DNA from: Undaria pinnatifida
Lineage: Eukaryota; Sar; Phaeophyceae; Laminariales; Alariaceae
NCBI GenBank assembly: GCA_012845835.1
Contig: JABAKD010000001.1
Span: forward strand, 8,638,832-8,702,831
Direction of reading: 5' to 3'
DNA: 64,000 bases
Positions 55,256 to 64,000 of this stretch are shown here, piece after piece (within the stretch, counting starts at the first letter, position 1; each line of letters starts with the position of its first letter). The notes under the pieces are model-generated. The model was given only the letters and a program-made list of their open reading frames with translations, had not been told where the DNA came from and searched no databases. The translations under genes and the position numbers were made by a program.

Positions 55256-55798
55256 GAAACAAGAAAACGCAACATAAGAAAGGGTGCCTTCGCGCTTTCG
55301 CGCGCGCCCAGAACAAGCAAGTGCGTCTGAGCCCGAAATACACGCTTCTTGTGAGAGGGCCGGTGCTGTTTTCTGTTTTTAGTTTTTGGCTAATCTGATC
55401 TGTTATCTTCGCACGTTGTTTCTCGTTCTCCCTCCCTATACGCGTCAGTAGTCTTAACTCAGACCCGGGGTCACTACGGAGGCTCTTCTCCCTCCTCCCC
55501 ACTACGGTATATACTGCTGTTAATATAGACTATACCTGGCGCGCGCCTTTATTTTATCGCCATCAATACCTGTAGAAGACTCCAGCCCCGTCCTCCCCTC
55601 GTCGACTCGCATCGAATCGCCTACGACTCTTACAGAGATGGAGATACCAAAATTGCAATCCTTCGTATGTATCATAGGTACACTTCGTATCTTTGCCAAA
55701 TATTTATTTGCAACTTGTACCGCAATCCCGCAATCATAGATAAACAGAAACAAAACCCCTCCCAATAAAAAACTCACCCATATATAGACTTGATTACT

Positions 55799-55945
55799 TA
55801 GTTCTCGACCCCCTCGGAGGTCTCGATCGGCATATTCTTCCCCCTCTCAGCCCTTCTCAGCCCGTAATTGCCGAAAAGAAAATTAGTTGCTGGGGATAAG
55901 AACCGTCCCGAAGTTCCTTAAGAAAATTAGTTGCTGGGGAAAAAT
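55799..55945 (+). repeat. Duplicated segment P, copy 1
   Basis: CTCGACCCCCTCGGAGGTCT ... CCGTAATTGCCGAAAAGAAA ... CCGTCCCGAAGTTCCTT; nearly identical to 57899-58025. The phrase AAGAAAATTAGTTGCTGGGG is repeated once more within this copy. Confidence 0.85.
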
Positions 55946-56189
55946 ATCTTTGTGCTGAAAGCGCTCGGTTGGTGCATCCCTGGCATCTCCGGTGGCTCAT
56001 CAGCTCCGCACCGCCCAGCACCCCACCGCAGCGCTATAGCTCGCAGCAACGCAGCGCCGTGCAGTGCCCTGCGATGCCCTGCAGCTCTAGCTTAGCAGAG
56101 CGCAGCGCTGTGCTTTGACGTGCTTTGCTGCTTTGCCGTGCTGCGTGCTTTGCGGTACTTTTATTAGTTCGTACATGCTAGTAACATTC

Positions 56190-56580
56190 ACTCGCAGTAT
56201 CATGCCACGTACCGGTACTATTAATAAGTTTTGTACATACTACGTTGTTGGATCACAACGCACCCCCAGCTCCGGTCAGCCTGGCTATATATAGCTCAGC
56301 AGTGCAGCGCAGCATAGTGCGGTGCCGTGTCTTGCCCTTCGTTTTGCGGTGTTGTGTCGTGCGGCGCTGTGCGTTCTTTTGAACATACAGCAGTAGTCCC
56401 AGGTATGATACAGGTACCAGGTACCATTTATTATGTATGTGTCGTGTTCTCATCGCACGTACTGCCGTTCAGAACGTGACATCGACAAGCATCTAGCGCA
56501 CGGCAATTAGCTCTGCCCAAGCACATCTTGGCAACATTTTTTCAGCGTTCCAGCTTTTCTTTGCTTTCTTCCACACTTTA
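56190..56580 (+). repeat. Duplicated segment Q, copy 1 (contains TATA-like box)
   Basis: TGTTGGATCACAACGCAC, GGCTATATATAGC, then GCAGCGC-rich sequence and TTTGAACATACAGCAGTA. Copy 2 is at 57217-57720. The two differ by about 15-20 percent on reading. Confidence 0.75.
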
Positions 56581-57216
56581 TTGGTTCTTCCATTTCGTCA
56601 AATATTTTTGCATTTTTTTCTTTCTTCAGCTGTTTCTTCGTTCATTTTCCACTGCGATATCTACTTTAAATTCGTTTCGTTCGAACTCGTTTTTTTTCAA
56701 GTTCTGAACATTTTTTTGATCTTTTTCATATTTGTTTACTCCTTTTTTCCAACATTTGTTTTTGGGAGTTGAACTTGCATTTTAATGGACGTCCATGCGA
56801 GGGAGTTGAACTTGCATTTTTATAGACGTCCGTGCGAGCTTTTTTGTAATGCGCCTATGGGCACACAACACAAGGCAACAGGAGCAAGCTGAAGCTGTGG
56901 GCCAGTTATGACATTTTTTTTTTTTTTTTTCGTTGTTCAGTTGTTGCCACAATGTGTCACAACAGCAGTGGTGTATCTACCAGTACTATTATTTTACCAA
57001 TAGACTTCATATCAATTTTTTTACGAGGATCATTTTTTTTTTCATATGACCCCTGGATTCAACCAACAACGAAAACCAGGCTTATAAGCGAACACTCTAT
57101 CTACTAGAAGACCACAAAGTCAAATTGATAACTATTATTTTTTTACGAGGATCATTTTTTTCCCCCGATGACATCGGGATTCGAGCCAACGAGAAGACCT
57201 TGAGGCTTATAGTACA

Positions 57217-57720
57217 TACCGGTACTACTACACCAGGTTTGTACATACCATCAGGTACTACGCTGTTGGATCACAATGCACGCCCAGCTCAGATCAGTCC
57301 GGCTATATATAGCCCAGCAGCGCAGCGTAGCGCCGTGCGGAGCCGTGCGGAGCCGTACGGTGCGCTGCCGTGCCCTTCGCTGCGGTGCTGTGTCGTGCTG
57401 CGCTGTGTGCTTTCTTTCGAACATAGAGCAGTACCGGGTATAATACGTGTTGTTCTGATGTGCTACTTTTCTTCTTTTTTCTTTTTCTACATACATGTGA
57501 TCTAGTGTATTTGATCTTTCACGGGCCCCTGTTTTTTCCCCCACGCAAATTACCCCCCTACTGCCGATCAAAACGTAACACCGGTAACAAAAGCACACCC
57601 AGCACAGCTGAGCACAACAGGGCAACTTGCTCTGCACAAGCAGCTCTTGGCATTACCAAACCGCTGTTTGCACAAAATCATGGGCCTCCTTCTTTCTGTC
57701 CCCTTTACATGTTTTTTGTT
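57217..57720 (+). repeat. Duplicated segment Q, copy 2
   Basis: TGTTGGATCACAATGCAC, GGCTATATATAGC, TTCGAACATAGAGCAGTA and a downstream CTGCACAAGCAGCTCTTGGC matching CTGCCCAAGCACATCTTGGC of copy 1. A shorter duplication (TTTTTTTACGAGGATCATTT at 57017 and 57139) lies just upstream. Confidence 0.75.
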
Positions 57721-57898
57721 GCATTCTTCCTTGCCTTGCGCGAGTGTAGCGGGCGGCGTCAGCCGCCCGCGGAGCGGAGCCCTTGTATTATATATAAAAT
57801 CGTATTCCTCTCTTCGTTCGGCACTCGATGGCTTAATCTCCAAATCTCCAAATCTTCTTGTTGCGTACGAACCAGGTATCATCATAAAACTTAAATAC

Positions 57899-58030
57899 CT
57901 AGACCTCGACCCCCTCGGAGGTCTCGCTCGGCATATCCTCCCCCCTCTCAGCCCTTCTCAGCCCGTAATTGCCGAAAAGAAAATTAGTTGCTGGGGAAAA
58001 GAACCGTCCCGAAGTTCCTTGCCTTCCTTG
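57899..58030 (+). repeat. Duplicated segment P, copy 2
   Basis: See 55799-55945. It lies about 200 bp upstream of the zinc-ribbon exon and may be part of its 5' region. Confidence 0.85.
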
Positions 58031-58184
58031 CTTTCCCTAGTCTCATTCTTACTTAGCTCTCATTCTCTGATCTTTTTTACTGCTTGCTGTCTGATATTTT
58101 TATTTTGCTTTTTCAGCAACTTCTTTTTTGTACTTTTACATTTGAAGTTGGCCAATTGCTGGCTGTTGAGAGGGAATTGCCGTT

Positions 58185-60659
58185 GACGGCTGCAAACAAT
58201 TTGAATTTGAAATTTGCCGGATCGGCAATAACAATTTGAAGTTGAAGTTTGCGAAGCGGACCAAGGCTAGTACGGGAAGAGGCTCCGCCAACAGTGGGGG
58301 TGGTGGAGGTTCAGGATCAGGCGTGTGGACGCTGGTCGGGCAAGAACGGGACTCAGCTTCTTCTGGCGATCGTGATTGGCCGTGCCCGAGCAAGGGTTGT
58401 GACGGCTTCCTCATCGCACGAAATAGGAAAAACAGGAGTTCCCAGTACGCTGTCTGCGACACCTGCAGGAGTGACGACCCTTCCACGTGCCAAGCTTTTC
58501 ATAACCTTAACAAGAAGCACTGGGGAATCGGCGACAACCCTCGTGTGTGACTGGTGTGACGCGGACACCTGTGATTCACCTTCGATCGGCGTCCCTAACG
58601 AAGGAGCTGAGAGCTTGACGAAACGTGAGTTTCATTTCTTCGTGTTGTTGGAATTTGATGTTTGCTGTCAGCTACTATACTACTGATGTTGAGAGTTTGT
58701 TCCCGTTGTCAGTGTGTTCAGCGCCGTGCGACATAGCTAAGACACCAGATGTCAACATCCTGTATTTTCAGTAGTGCTGCGTTGAGTGTTGGCTGAGTGT
58801 GCTGCAAGTTGTGCACAATAGACTACCAGAGAAAGTGGTTTTGGGTGTTGGTGAACTCAAGCGAATCCTGTTTCCAATAATGATGCACATTGAAATTTAC
58901 ATTGTTTGACCTCGTGTGCCTGTCTGCAACGTTTCCTGTAGCATGTGTGTGCTACATCAGCGTGGTCGAACTACCACACGGTGTGGAAGCTGTGCTTGGG
59001 GACGCGTAGCCTGAACAAACTCAAGTTCGCCTTGGTGGTCACGGAGGGCAGTCCCGTCGTCGGGGTAAGTTGTACTAGTTGTCTACGCAGTGACACTATC
59101 TGTGTGCTGTGATTTCTTTTTCATGCGTACAAACACACTTTTTGCATGTACGAGTACGTGTACGGGGCAGTCCCGTCATCGGGGTATAAGCTGGAATTGT
59201 ACAAGTACTCAGGTCTAGACCTATGCAGTGACGCTGTGTGATGCGATTTCTTTTTCATACGTACAGCCAAACACACTTCATGTATGTACGACTACGAGTA
59301 CGGGGCAGTACCGTCATCGGGGTAAGCGGGGGTTGAACAAGTGGTCCATGCAGTGACGCTTTGTGCTGTGATATAAACACACGTTTTGGATGTACGACTA
59401 CGACTACGTGGTATCTATACATGTAAGACGCAATGAAAACGGGCAAGTCTCATCACGGGGGTCAGCCAGGGTTGTAAAAATGGTCCATGCAGTGATAAAT
59501 AACACAGCATGATACCATCAGCACCAGTCGCAGTACACACTGGAGGTTGATATATAGCAGTAAACAGAAGCTGAAGTTAACCTGGGTGATGCTGGAGAGC
59601 AGTCCCGTGATTGGGGTTAGCGAGTTGTTCTTTAGTGACGCGGTGTACTACTACTGTTACTCATTTTTCATACAACCACATAAACTCTTTGTATTAGCGA
59701 GTACAAGTAGGGTGCGCAACCTCTTCAGGAATCGCAGTACACGTCGGTCGTAATAGTGTTGATAGCAGCAGTAATAGAGTAGTACCGAACAATATATACA
59801 GCAGGTACTGTCTTTTACCCTCCGTTGTCGGTATTCCGCCGGTAGGCCTTATATAGCAGTATACCGGGGCTTACGCTTACCAGTTGCGACTGTGAATCCC
59901 GTTCGTTCCTGTCCCAGTGGTGGTTTCATAGGTGTTAGCAACGTTGTGGTACCAGGCAGGGCTTTGCCCATAAACGACCGCTTTCATTACAACAGCAGTG
60001 TTAAATTGTACGACTTCCTTTCAAACTTTGGAAATCGACGACAGCTACGTGGCCTTACTATTTTGAACATTCACTGAACGCTAGGTATTCCCATCCGTTG
60101 TTGTCGTTTGCAGAGGCCTGCGAAGCAGCCGCCGAGGGCCGCCAAGTCGGCGAGGACATAAACACGAAGTGCACCGGCGACATCAAGGTCGGTGACCTCC
60201 TGAAGAAGGAAGGCGACCACTTGCTCGATATACATCCCGCATTCCATTCCCACGGTGCCACGAGGGCGTTCGACATCGAGGTACGTTCTACTCTTATCTT
60301 GCGTCCTGTGTGTCACGAGTCGAGACATCCATGTCTCTTGCTGAAGACTTGGGGATTGCGTGCGGATATAGTCTATGAAGTGCGGCTCTTTTTCCAAGTA
60401 CCAAGAGCAAGTACAACAATACCACAACAATTACTAACAACGAAAGGAGCTCCAATAGTTTGGATGGTTACGACGTCTGCTGGAGAGAAGTACGAATACT
60501 TTTTTACACATACTTATCGACGTCCTCCCGCTATGCTTCAACGTTTGTGGACAGATCCACAAGATCATCGACAAAAAACAAGAGTGCAAGGTGCTGGGTA
60601 CCTCCGCTGAGGAGGAAGAGTCCAAGCAAGCCTGCATGCTCCTTCGGAAGCAATGTTGA
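58185..60659 (+). CDS. Unrecognised multi-exon gene with zinc-ribbon-like N-terminus
   Basis: Plus-strand exon set: zinc-ribbon exon (about 58185-58543), a short exon or frame segment ending at donor GTGAGT (58625/58626), 58961-59064, 60116-60280 and 60555-60659 with stop TGA. Phases agree from 58625 onward (1 to 1, 0 to 0, 0 to 0). The start has CPSKGC ... YAVCDTC (C-x4-C ... C-x2-C), then DPSTC and CDWCDADTC, suggesting metal binding. The later part (LKFALVVTEGSPVVG, EDINTKCTGDIKVGDLLKKE, HKIIDKKQECKVLGTSAEEE) has no family I know. Between the ribbon and the CDWCDADTC segment the reading frame shifts by one, so a tiny intron, a sequencing error or decay must be assumed. No convincing ATG is seen. 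Confidence 0.6.
58961..59064 (+). CDS. Zinc-ribbon gene, exon 3 (intact copy)
   Basis: Acceptor GTGCTACATCAG and donor GTAAGT. Two bases complete the codon left by the previous exon, then 34 codons, WSNYHTVWKLCLGTRSLNKL and KFALVVTEGSPVVG. Its 3' end and donor are repeated several times in the next intron. Confidence 0.7.
59155..59650 (+). pseudogene. Array of exon-3 copies in the following intron
   Basis: GGCAGTCCCGTCATCGGGGT(A/T) recurs near 59165, 59301, 59442 (diverged) and 59595, each followed by related downstream intron sequence (TGCAGTGACGCT, CATGTACGACTACGA). The last copy has more of the exon, reading KQKLKLTWVMLESSPVIG against NKLKFALVVTEGSPVVG of the intact exon, with GTTAGC as possible donor. 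Confidence 0.7.
59823..59880. repeat. Short foldback element, copy 4
   Basis: CGTTGTCGGTATTCCGCCGG ... CAGTATACCGGGGC resembles the other copies; weakest of the set. Confidence 0.3.
60116..60280 (+). CDS. Zinc-ribbon gene, exon 4
   Basis: 55 codons, phase 0 both sides, acceptor TTTGCAGAG (the AG two bases beyond CAG fits the frame) and donor GTACGT. ACEAAAEGRQVGEDINTKC, then GDIKVGDLLKKEGDHLLDIH, then FHSHGATRAFDIE. Confidence 0.65.
60555..60659 (+). CDS. Zinc-ribbon gene, last exon
   Basis: 34 codons plus TGA after acceptor GTTTGTGGACAG; IHKIIDKKQECKVLGTSAEE then a Lys/Cys-rich end, MLLRKQC. Confidence 0.62.
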   Translation: MHKIIDKKQECKVLGTSAEEEESKQACMLLRKQC

Positions 60660-61289
60660 CAGCACGTTCTTTATAGAACGTTAAGTTGTGGTTTATATAT
60701 ACCAGCATCGTTTTTTGAGAACTATGCCTAAATGCGTGCTCTTCGTCGTTCAGGAATACAAATGTACTTCACATGTTTGCGGTGTGTGCGTTCAAGTTCC
60801 TGCTCACAGCATGTTTTTTTGGCACTGCGCTCCTTTACATCTTAAGTTGTAGTTTTCCTGTCTCTATCCTTGACAAGCGCGTGCCTGGTGTTTATGCACT
60901 GCGATAATTTATTATTGATGATCGACTTAGAGAGAGCTATTAATACGTGTACAGGTGCTACCTGGGAGGTGGAAGGATATGCCAAGCAAGTCCTCCGACG
61001 TGCCCATCATGGACTGGGCGAATGGATAATAATAACAAACTCATCATCATAATCGTCTCCATCCTGTACCGTTGTACTATATATGGACCTCTTGGCATTT
61101 TCAAGTCGCCAGTTGCGCCATTTGTGATTCTTTTCCGCCTTTCTACTGAATGTCCATTCCTCCTTCCGCGAGCGAAGCCCTTGTATTATGTACAAAACGG
61201 CAATGTTTTGCGATTTGAGACCACAGAGCTTGAAACTTGAACTCTTCAAGTAATCGTATCATTTCCAACTCCTCAGATGATCCTATTCT

Positions 61290-61602
61290 AACTCCAAGTG
61301 TTTTGTACCCATGTTGGGAGTGCGGTGCTAGAAGGGTCAAGCGTCGGCATGAGCACTGGATGTGGCGTTTCCGAAGGGCATTTAGGGCTCTGTTTCAACA
61401 TTTAAAAAATGTCAATTTTCGGAAAACACTTTCCAATTTGGATTTGAAAGAAATGCTGGACGACCATAACGCAAGTAATGTAAGGAAGCGGCGTCCAAGT
61501 AGGAGGTCTTCAGAGACCAGGAATGCACCAAGCGAGCTCTCTCGGAAAAAAAAGACACAAGTCAAGAGTTCTGTGCAGCTGGTTTTGTGTTTCTCTAAGT
61601 AG
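61290..61602 (+). CDS. Hypothetical basic protein fragment
   Basis: Open plus frame with CWECGARRVKRRHEHWMWRF, FRKTLSNLDLKEMLDDHNAS and a Lys/Arg/Ser-rich end before TAG. There is no good ATG; an AG acceptor (CTCCTCAG) lies at about 61277 in another frame. No family. Could be chance. Confidence 0.25.
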
Positions 61603-62224
61603 ATTCGCACGAGTGACGAAGCCAACAGGAAGGGCAGATGTAGATCCATATCATGACAACCGAAGGCATCATGGTGCATCGATGGAGCTCCTACGCAGTC
61701 TTTGTGATAGTACATACGAACATAAGTCACATTTTCAAACAGCACAGGGCCGGACTGGGCAGGGGGGCGCGGGGTGGGGTGCAACGCCCCGCCCAGCCGT
61801 CACGGGCCCGTGTGCGTGCCTACGATGGCCTCGCCGACTCCGTTTATGTTTTGATTGACGGGATAGATTCGAACTCACGCGAACTCTATTATTGTAGTCG
61901 ATGCCAAGTGTAGCAGGACAAGGGTACGAGACAGAAGCTGTAGCTCAGCAGTAGCAACAGCATTAGAGATCAGCGCCACTAACTGTGACCCGCTTGCCAA
62001 ACAACCCACTGGAAGCAAGCCAACGAAAGCACGGACCAAGTCAAGTAACTTGAAGTTACTATGTTCGAACAACCTATGTCGTATACTTGTACGCACGGAC
62101 AACCTACCACGTATACTAATATAAAAACTCAAAACAATACGTACAATTGCAAACTTTGTTCCCGTCATTTTTTTCACCGTCGTTCCACCTCGTCACAGCA
62201 ACCACGACACAGGTCAGAGAGCCA

Positions 62225-62610
62225 CGGGAGAGAGGCAATCGCCCGAGGGTGTCCTGCGCACCGTGGACTGTGCACTCGGCACCCGAGCCGGATGGACAGC
62301 CACATGCTGCAGGGTCGAGCAATCGCACATAGCTCACGGCATGGCACGAGCTTCAGACACGCCTCGTATAAAAAATTCCAAATCCGCGTGTTTTTTCTTG
62401 TTTGATCAAAACGCATCAACAGCATAGACGGATATCTATGGGAGGGGGGCAACACACAATATCCTTCACAACGTGGGCTGCACTCTCGGTACCAGGGCCG
62501 GATGGACAGTCACATGCCAGCGCAGAATCGAACAATCCCACCCTCGGCTCACGGCGAGGCACGTGCTACACAATCGTAAATAATTTTCAAATCCGAGTTT
62601 TGAAGTTTGA
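62225..62610 (+). repeat. Imperfect tandem duplication of about 220 bp
   Basis: GTGGACTGTGCACTCGGCAC ... GAGCCGGATGGACAGCCACATG ... AAATTCCAAATCCGCGTGTT at 62264-62395 is repeated as GTGGGCTGCACTCTCGGTAC ... GGGCCGGATGGACAGTCACATG ... TTTTCAAATCCGAGTTTTGA at 62472-62606. No gene. Confidence 0.7.
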
Positions 62611-63387
62611 ACCAAAAACCAGATGCAGACGGAGATGTGATCTCCTCGCCGTGATCTCCTGCTCCGTTCTAGTCCGACTGAGCACGTGCGCTCACATGGA
62701 ACCGTTCGGAGAGAGAGGGCGAGGGAGCTGCCGAGCTACACCCTCTGGCGCCGCGAGCTAGCGGGTTGATAGGGGTGGATGGGTTGGCTGTGCTTGTGTG
62801 GGTTTCCCACGCTGTTGCTGCTGTGTACGTAGCTATACGCAAACCTAAACGGGACAAGGCAACAGCAGGTCACAGGCGGCCTTTTGCTACTACTGATTGA
62901 AGTAGCAGTTTACTCCGTGTAAAAAAAAGCACGTCGTGTCCCCCGAGCAGTGCCTCACCTTCGCCCGGAGAAAAGTATGTGCGGGTCCTTGATGCGTCCA
63001 GGTTGTCTAGCTTCGTGTTGCGACCCTCGTCCTGTTCCCAGTGAAGCTCTCCTTTGATCATGCGAGAGCCTCTCTCGGAGAATGAACTCGAACAGAAACT
63101 CTCCACTGCCCTCTCTGCATCTGCTGCCCGCTAGCCGCTACGAAGCTACGAAGCGGATATATTTTGAAGGGCTTCGAACATAAAGAAGCGTGTCTGTTAT
63201 TCCCAGAAACGGGGGGCTGTATTTGAAAAGGGTTTCGAGTATACCGAAGCTTGTACCAATCGGGATCCCCGTCGCAGCAGCTGCGGGCGAAAACGGCATG
63301 CGAGAGCTTGGAGCAACGGTGTCCGCAGTCCGAGCCGCTCTGCTGCCTGTTTCCCTTGTGCTCGTCTCCTCGGTATTTTGATAAGTT

Positions 63388-63516
63388 ATGGCTTCTCTAG
63401 AGGCCAACCAAGACCCCACTGCGGTATGCTCGACGCCCGGGTGTGGCAAGGTGGGAACCATGGCTTGTCCCACTTGCATCAAGCTTGGCCTACCTCCCAG
63501 CCGCTACTGCTCCCAG
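63388..63516 (+). CDS. Methionine aminopeptidase type 1, first coding exon (partial gene)
   Basis: ATG-initiated 43-codon exon ending in phase 0 at donor GTGAGG (63517). The peptide has MASLEANQDPTAV, then CSTPGCGKVGTMACPTCIKL and GLPPSRYCSQ, the N-terminal C6H2 (MYND-like) zinc finger that precedes the catalytic domain of eukaryotic MetAP1 (family knowledge): CxxxxC, CxxC and a further Cys in the expected order. The enzyme removes initiator methionine from nascent proteins at ribosomes. The catalytic exons must lie beyond the window. The preceding frame ends at a TGA six bases upstream, so the ATG is the likely start. The intron after 63516 shows nothing else recognisable. Confidence 0.9.
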
Positions 63517-64000
63517 GTGAGGCAATGGCTCGGTTGTAGTGCGGCACTAGGCACACTTTAGTACCTCGTCCTAGAGATTAAGCTACATAACTATCTGGGG
63601 ATATTTCGTGCTCCTGATCTGCTGCGGTTTTGGTGACCCACCTGTCAAGTCACCGCACCAAGTTGCCACGACTGAAAGGCGTTGGTGAAAGCTTGAGCGG
63701 TGCACGCAGCCCTGCCGCTTGCATTGGTAAGGCTAAAAGCTAGCGCTGGAGGCGCCGGAGTGCGTTCTATGAAAAGGACGCAAGGTTGGTTCTTGGCAAG
63801 AGAGAAGAAGAGATAACGAGAGAGATAGAGAAATGCATTGTGAGTGAATCACTGCTTGTGCTCTCAAACTCCACTCTTACTACCATATATGACATCAGCC
63901 TACCCTCCGGCTATGATTAATTGAAATTTCCAACAACGCACGAGTATCAACGTACTGTACGAGCAAGCCAGGTAAAGGAGTAGGTAGAGAGAGGGAGGAG

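Noticed and set aside
57647-58186. 179-codon plus frame with signal-like and hydrophobic ends
   Set aside because: Covers the duplicated segment P and T-rich intron-like sequence; composition-driven.
63190-63381. Upstream frame before methionine aminopeptidase
   Set aside because: Begins with GTG only, ends just before the real ATG; no motif. Treated as 5' region.

Overview
This is eukaryotic nuclear DNA. It shows GT-AG introns with matching phases, an LTR retrotransposon with a target-site duplication, tRNA-headed SINEs, MITEs and many microsatellites. It is gene-poor and repeat-dense. An exostosin (GT47) gene, a Ty1/copia element, a decayed non-LTR reverse transcriptase and many short-exon genes would suit a large-genome alga, perhaps a stramenopile such as a brown alga. 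That placement is an inference; nothing here proves it.

Layout. 1-5.5 kb: minus-strand exons of an exostosin glycosyltransferase in which three successive coding exons are each followed by degenerate extra copies (A x3, B x5, C x5). 5.8-17.8 kb: simple repeats, a CCATGG palindrome block, a divergent inverted repeat, a CCACGG/CCGCGG block and a G-rich repeat array. 18-22.6 kb: SINE, MITEs and a broken reverse transcriptase on the minus strand. 23.1-26.9 kb: a very young copia element with identical 532-bp LTRs and a 5-bp TSD, lacking gag, protease and the integrase core. 27-35 kb: SINEs, MITEs, a tandem satellite and one likely terminal exon. 36-46.2 kb (minus strand): several exons with good splice signals, including RING-type cysteine motifs and transmembrane segments, several again with tandem copies. 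They could belong to one or more membrane/RING genes, but I cannot chain them. 47-55 kb: repeats related to those at 16-17 kb and 30 kb. 55.8-58 kb: duplicated promoter-like segments. 58.2-60.7 kb (plus strand): an unrecognised zinc-ribbon gene with a duplicated exon. 63.4 kb to the end: the first coding exon of a type 1 methionine aminopeptidase.

Main theme. At least five places carry tandem copies of a single exon, often with the adjoining splice site and often separated by microsatellites. Usually one copy is intact and phase-compatible and the others are decayed. This is either a local exon-duplication process leaving relics, or in a few cases a reservoir for alternative exons. Transcript data would decide.

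Limits: all calls come from reading the sequence by eye. Exon boundaries rest on splice motifs and phase, similarity calls on remembered family motifs, and repeat edges are approximate.
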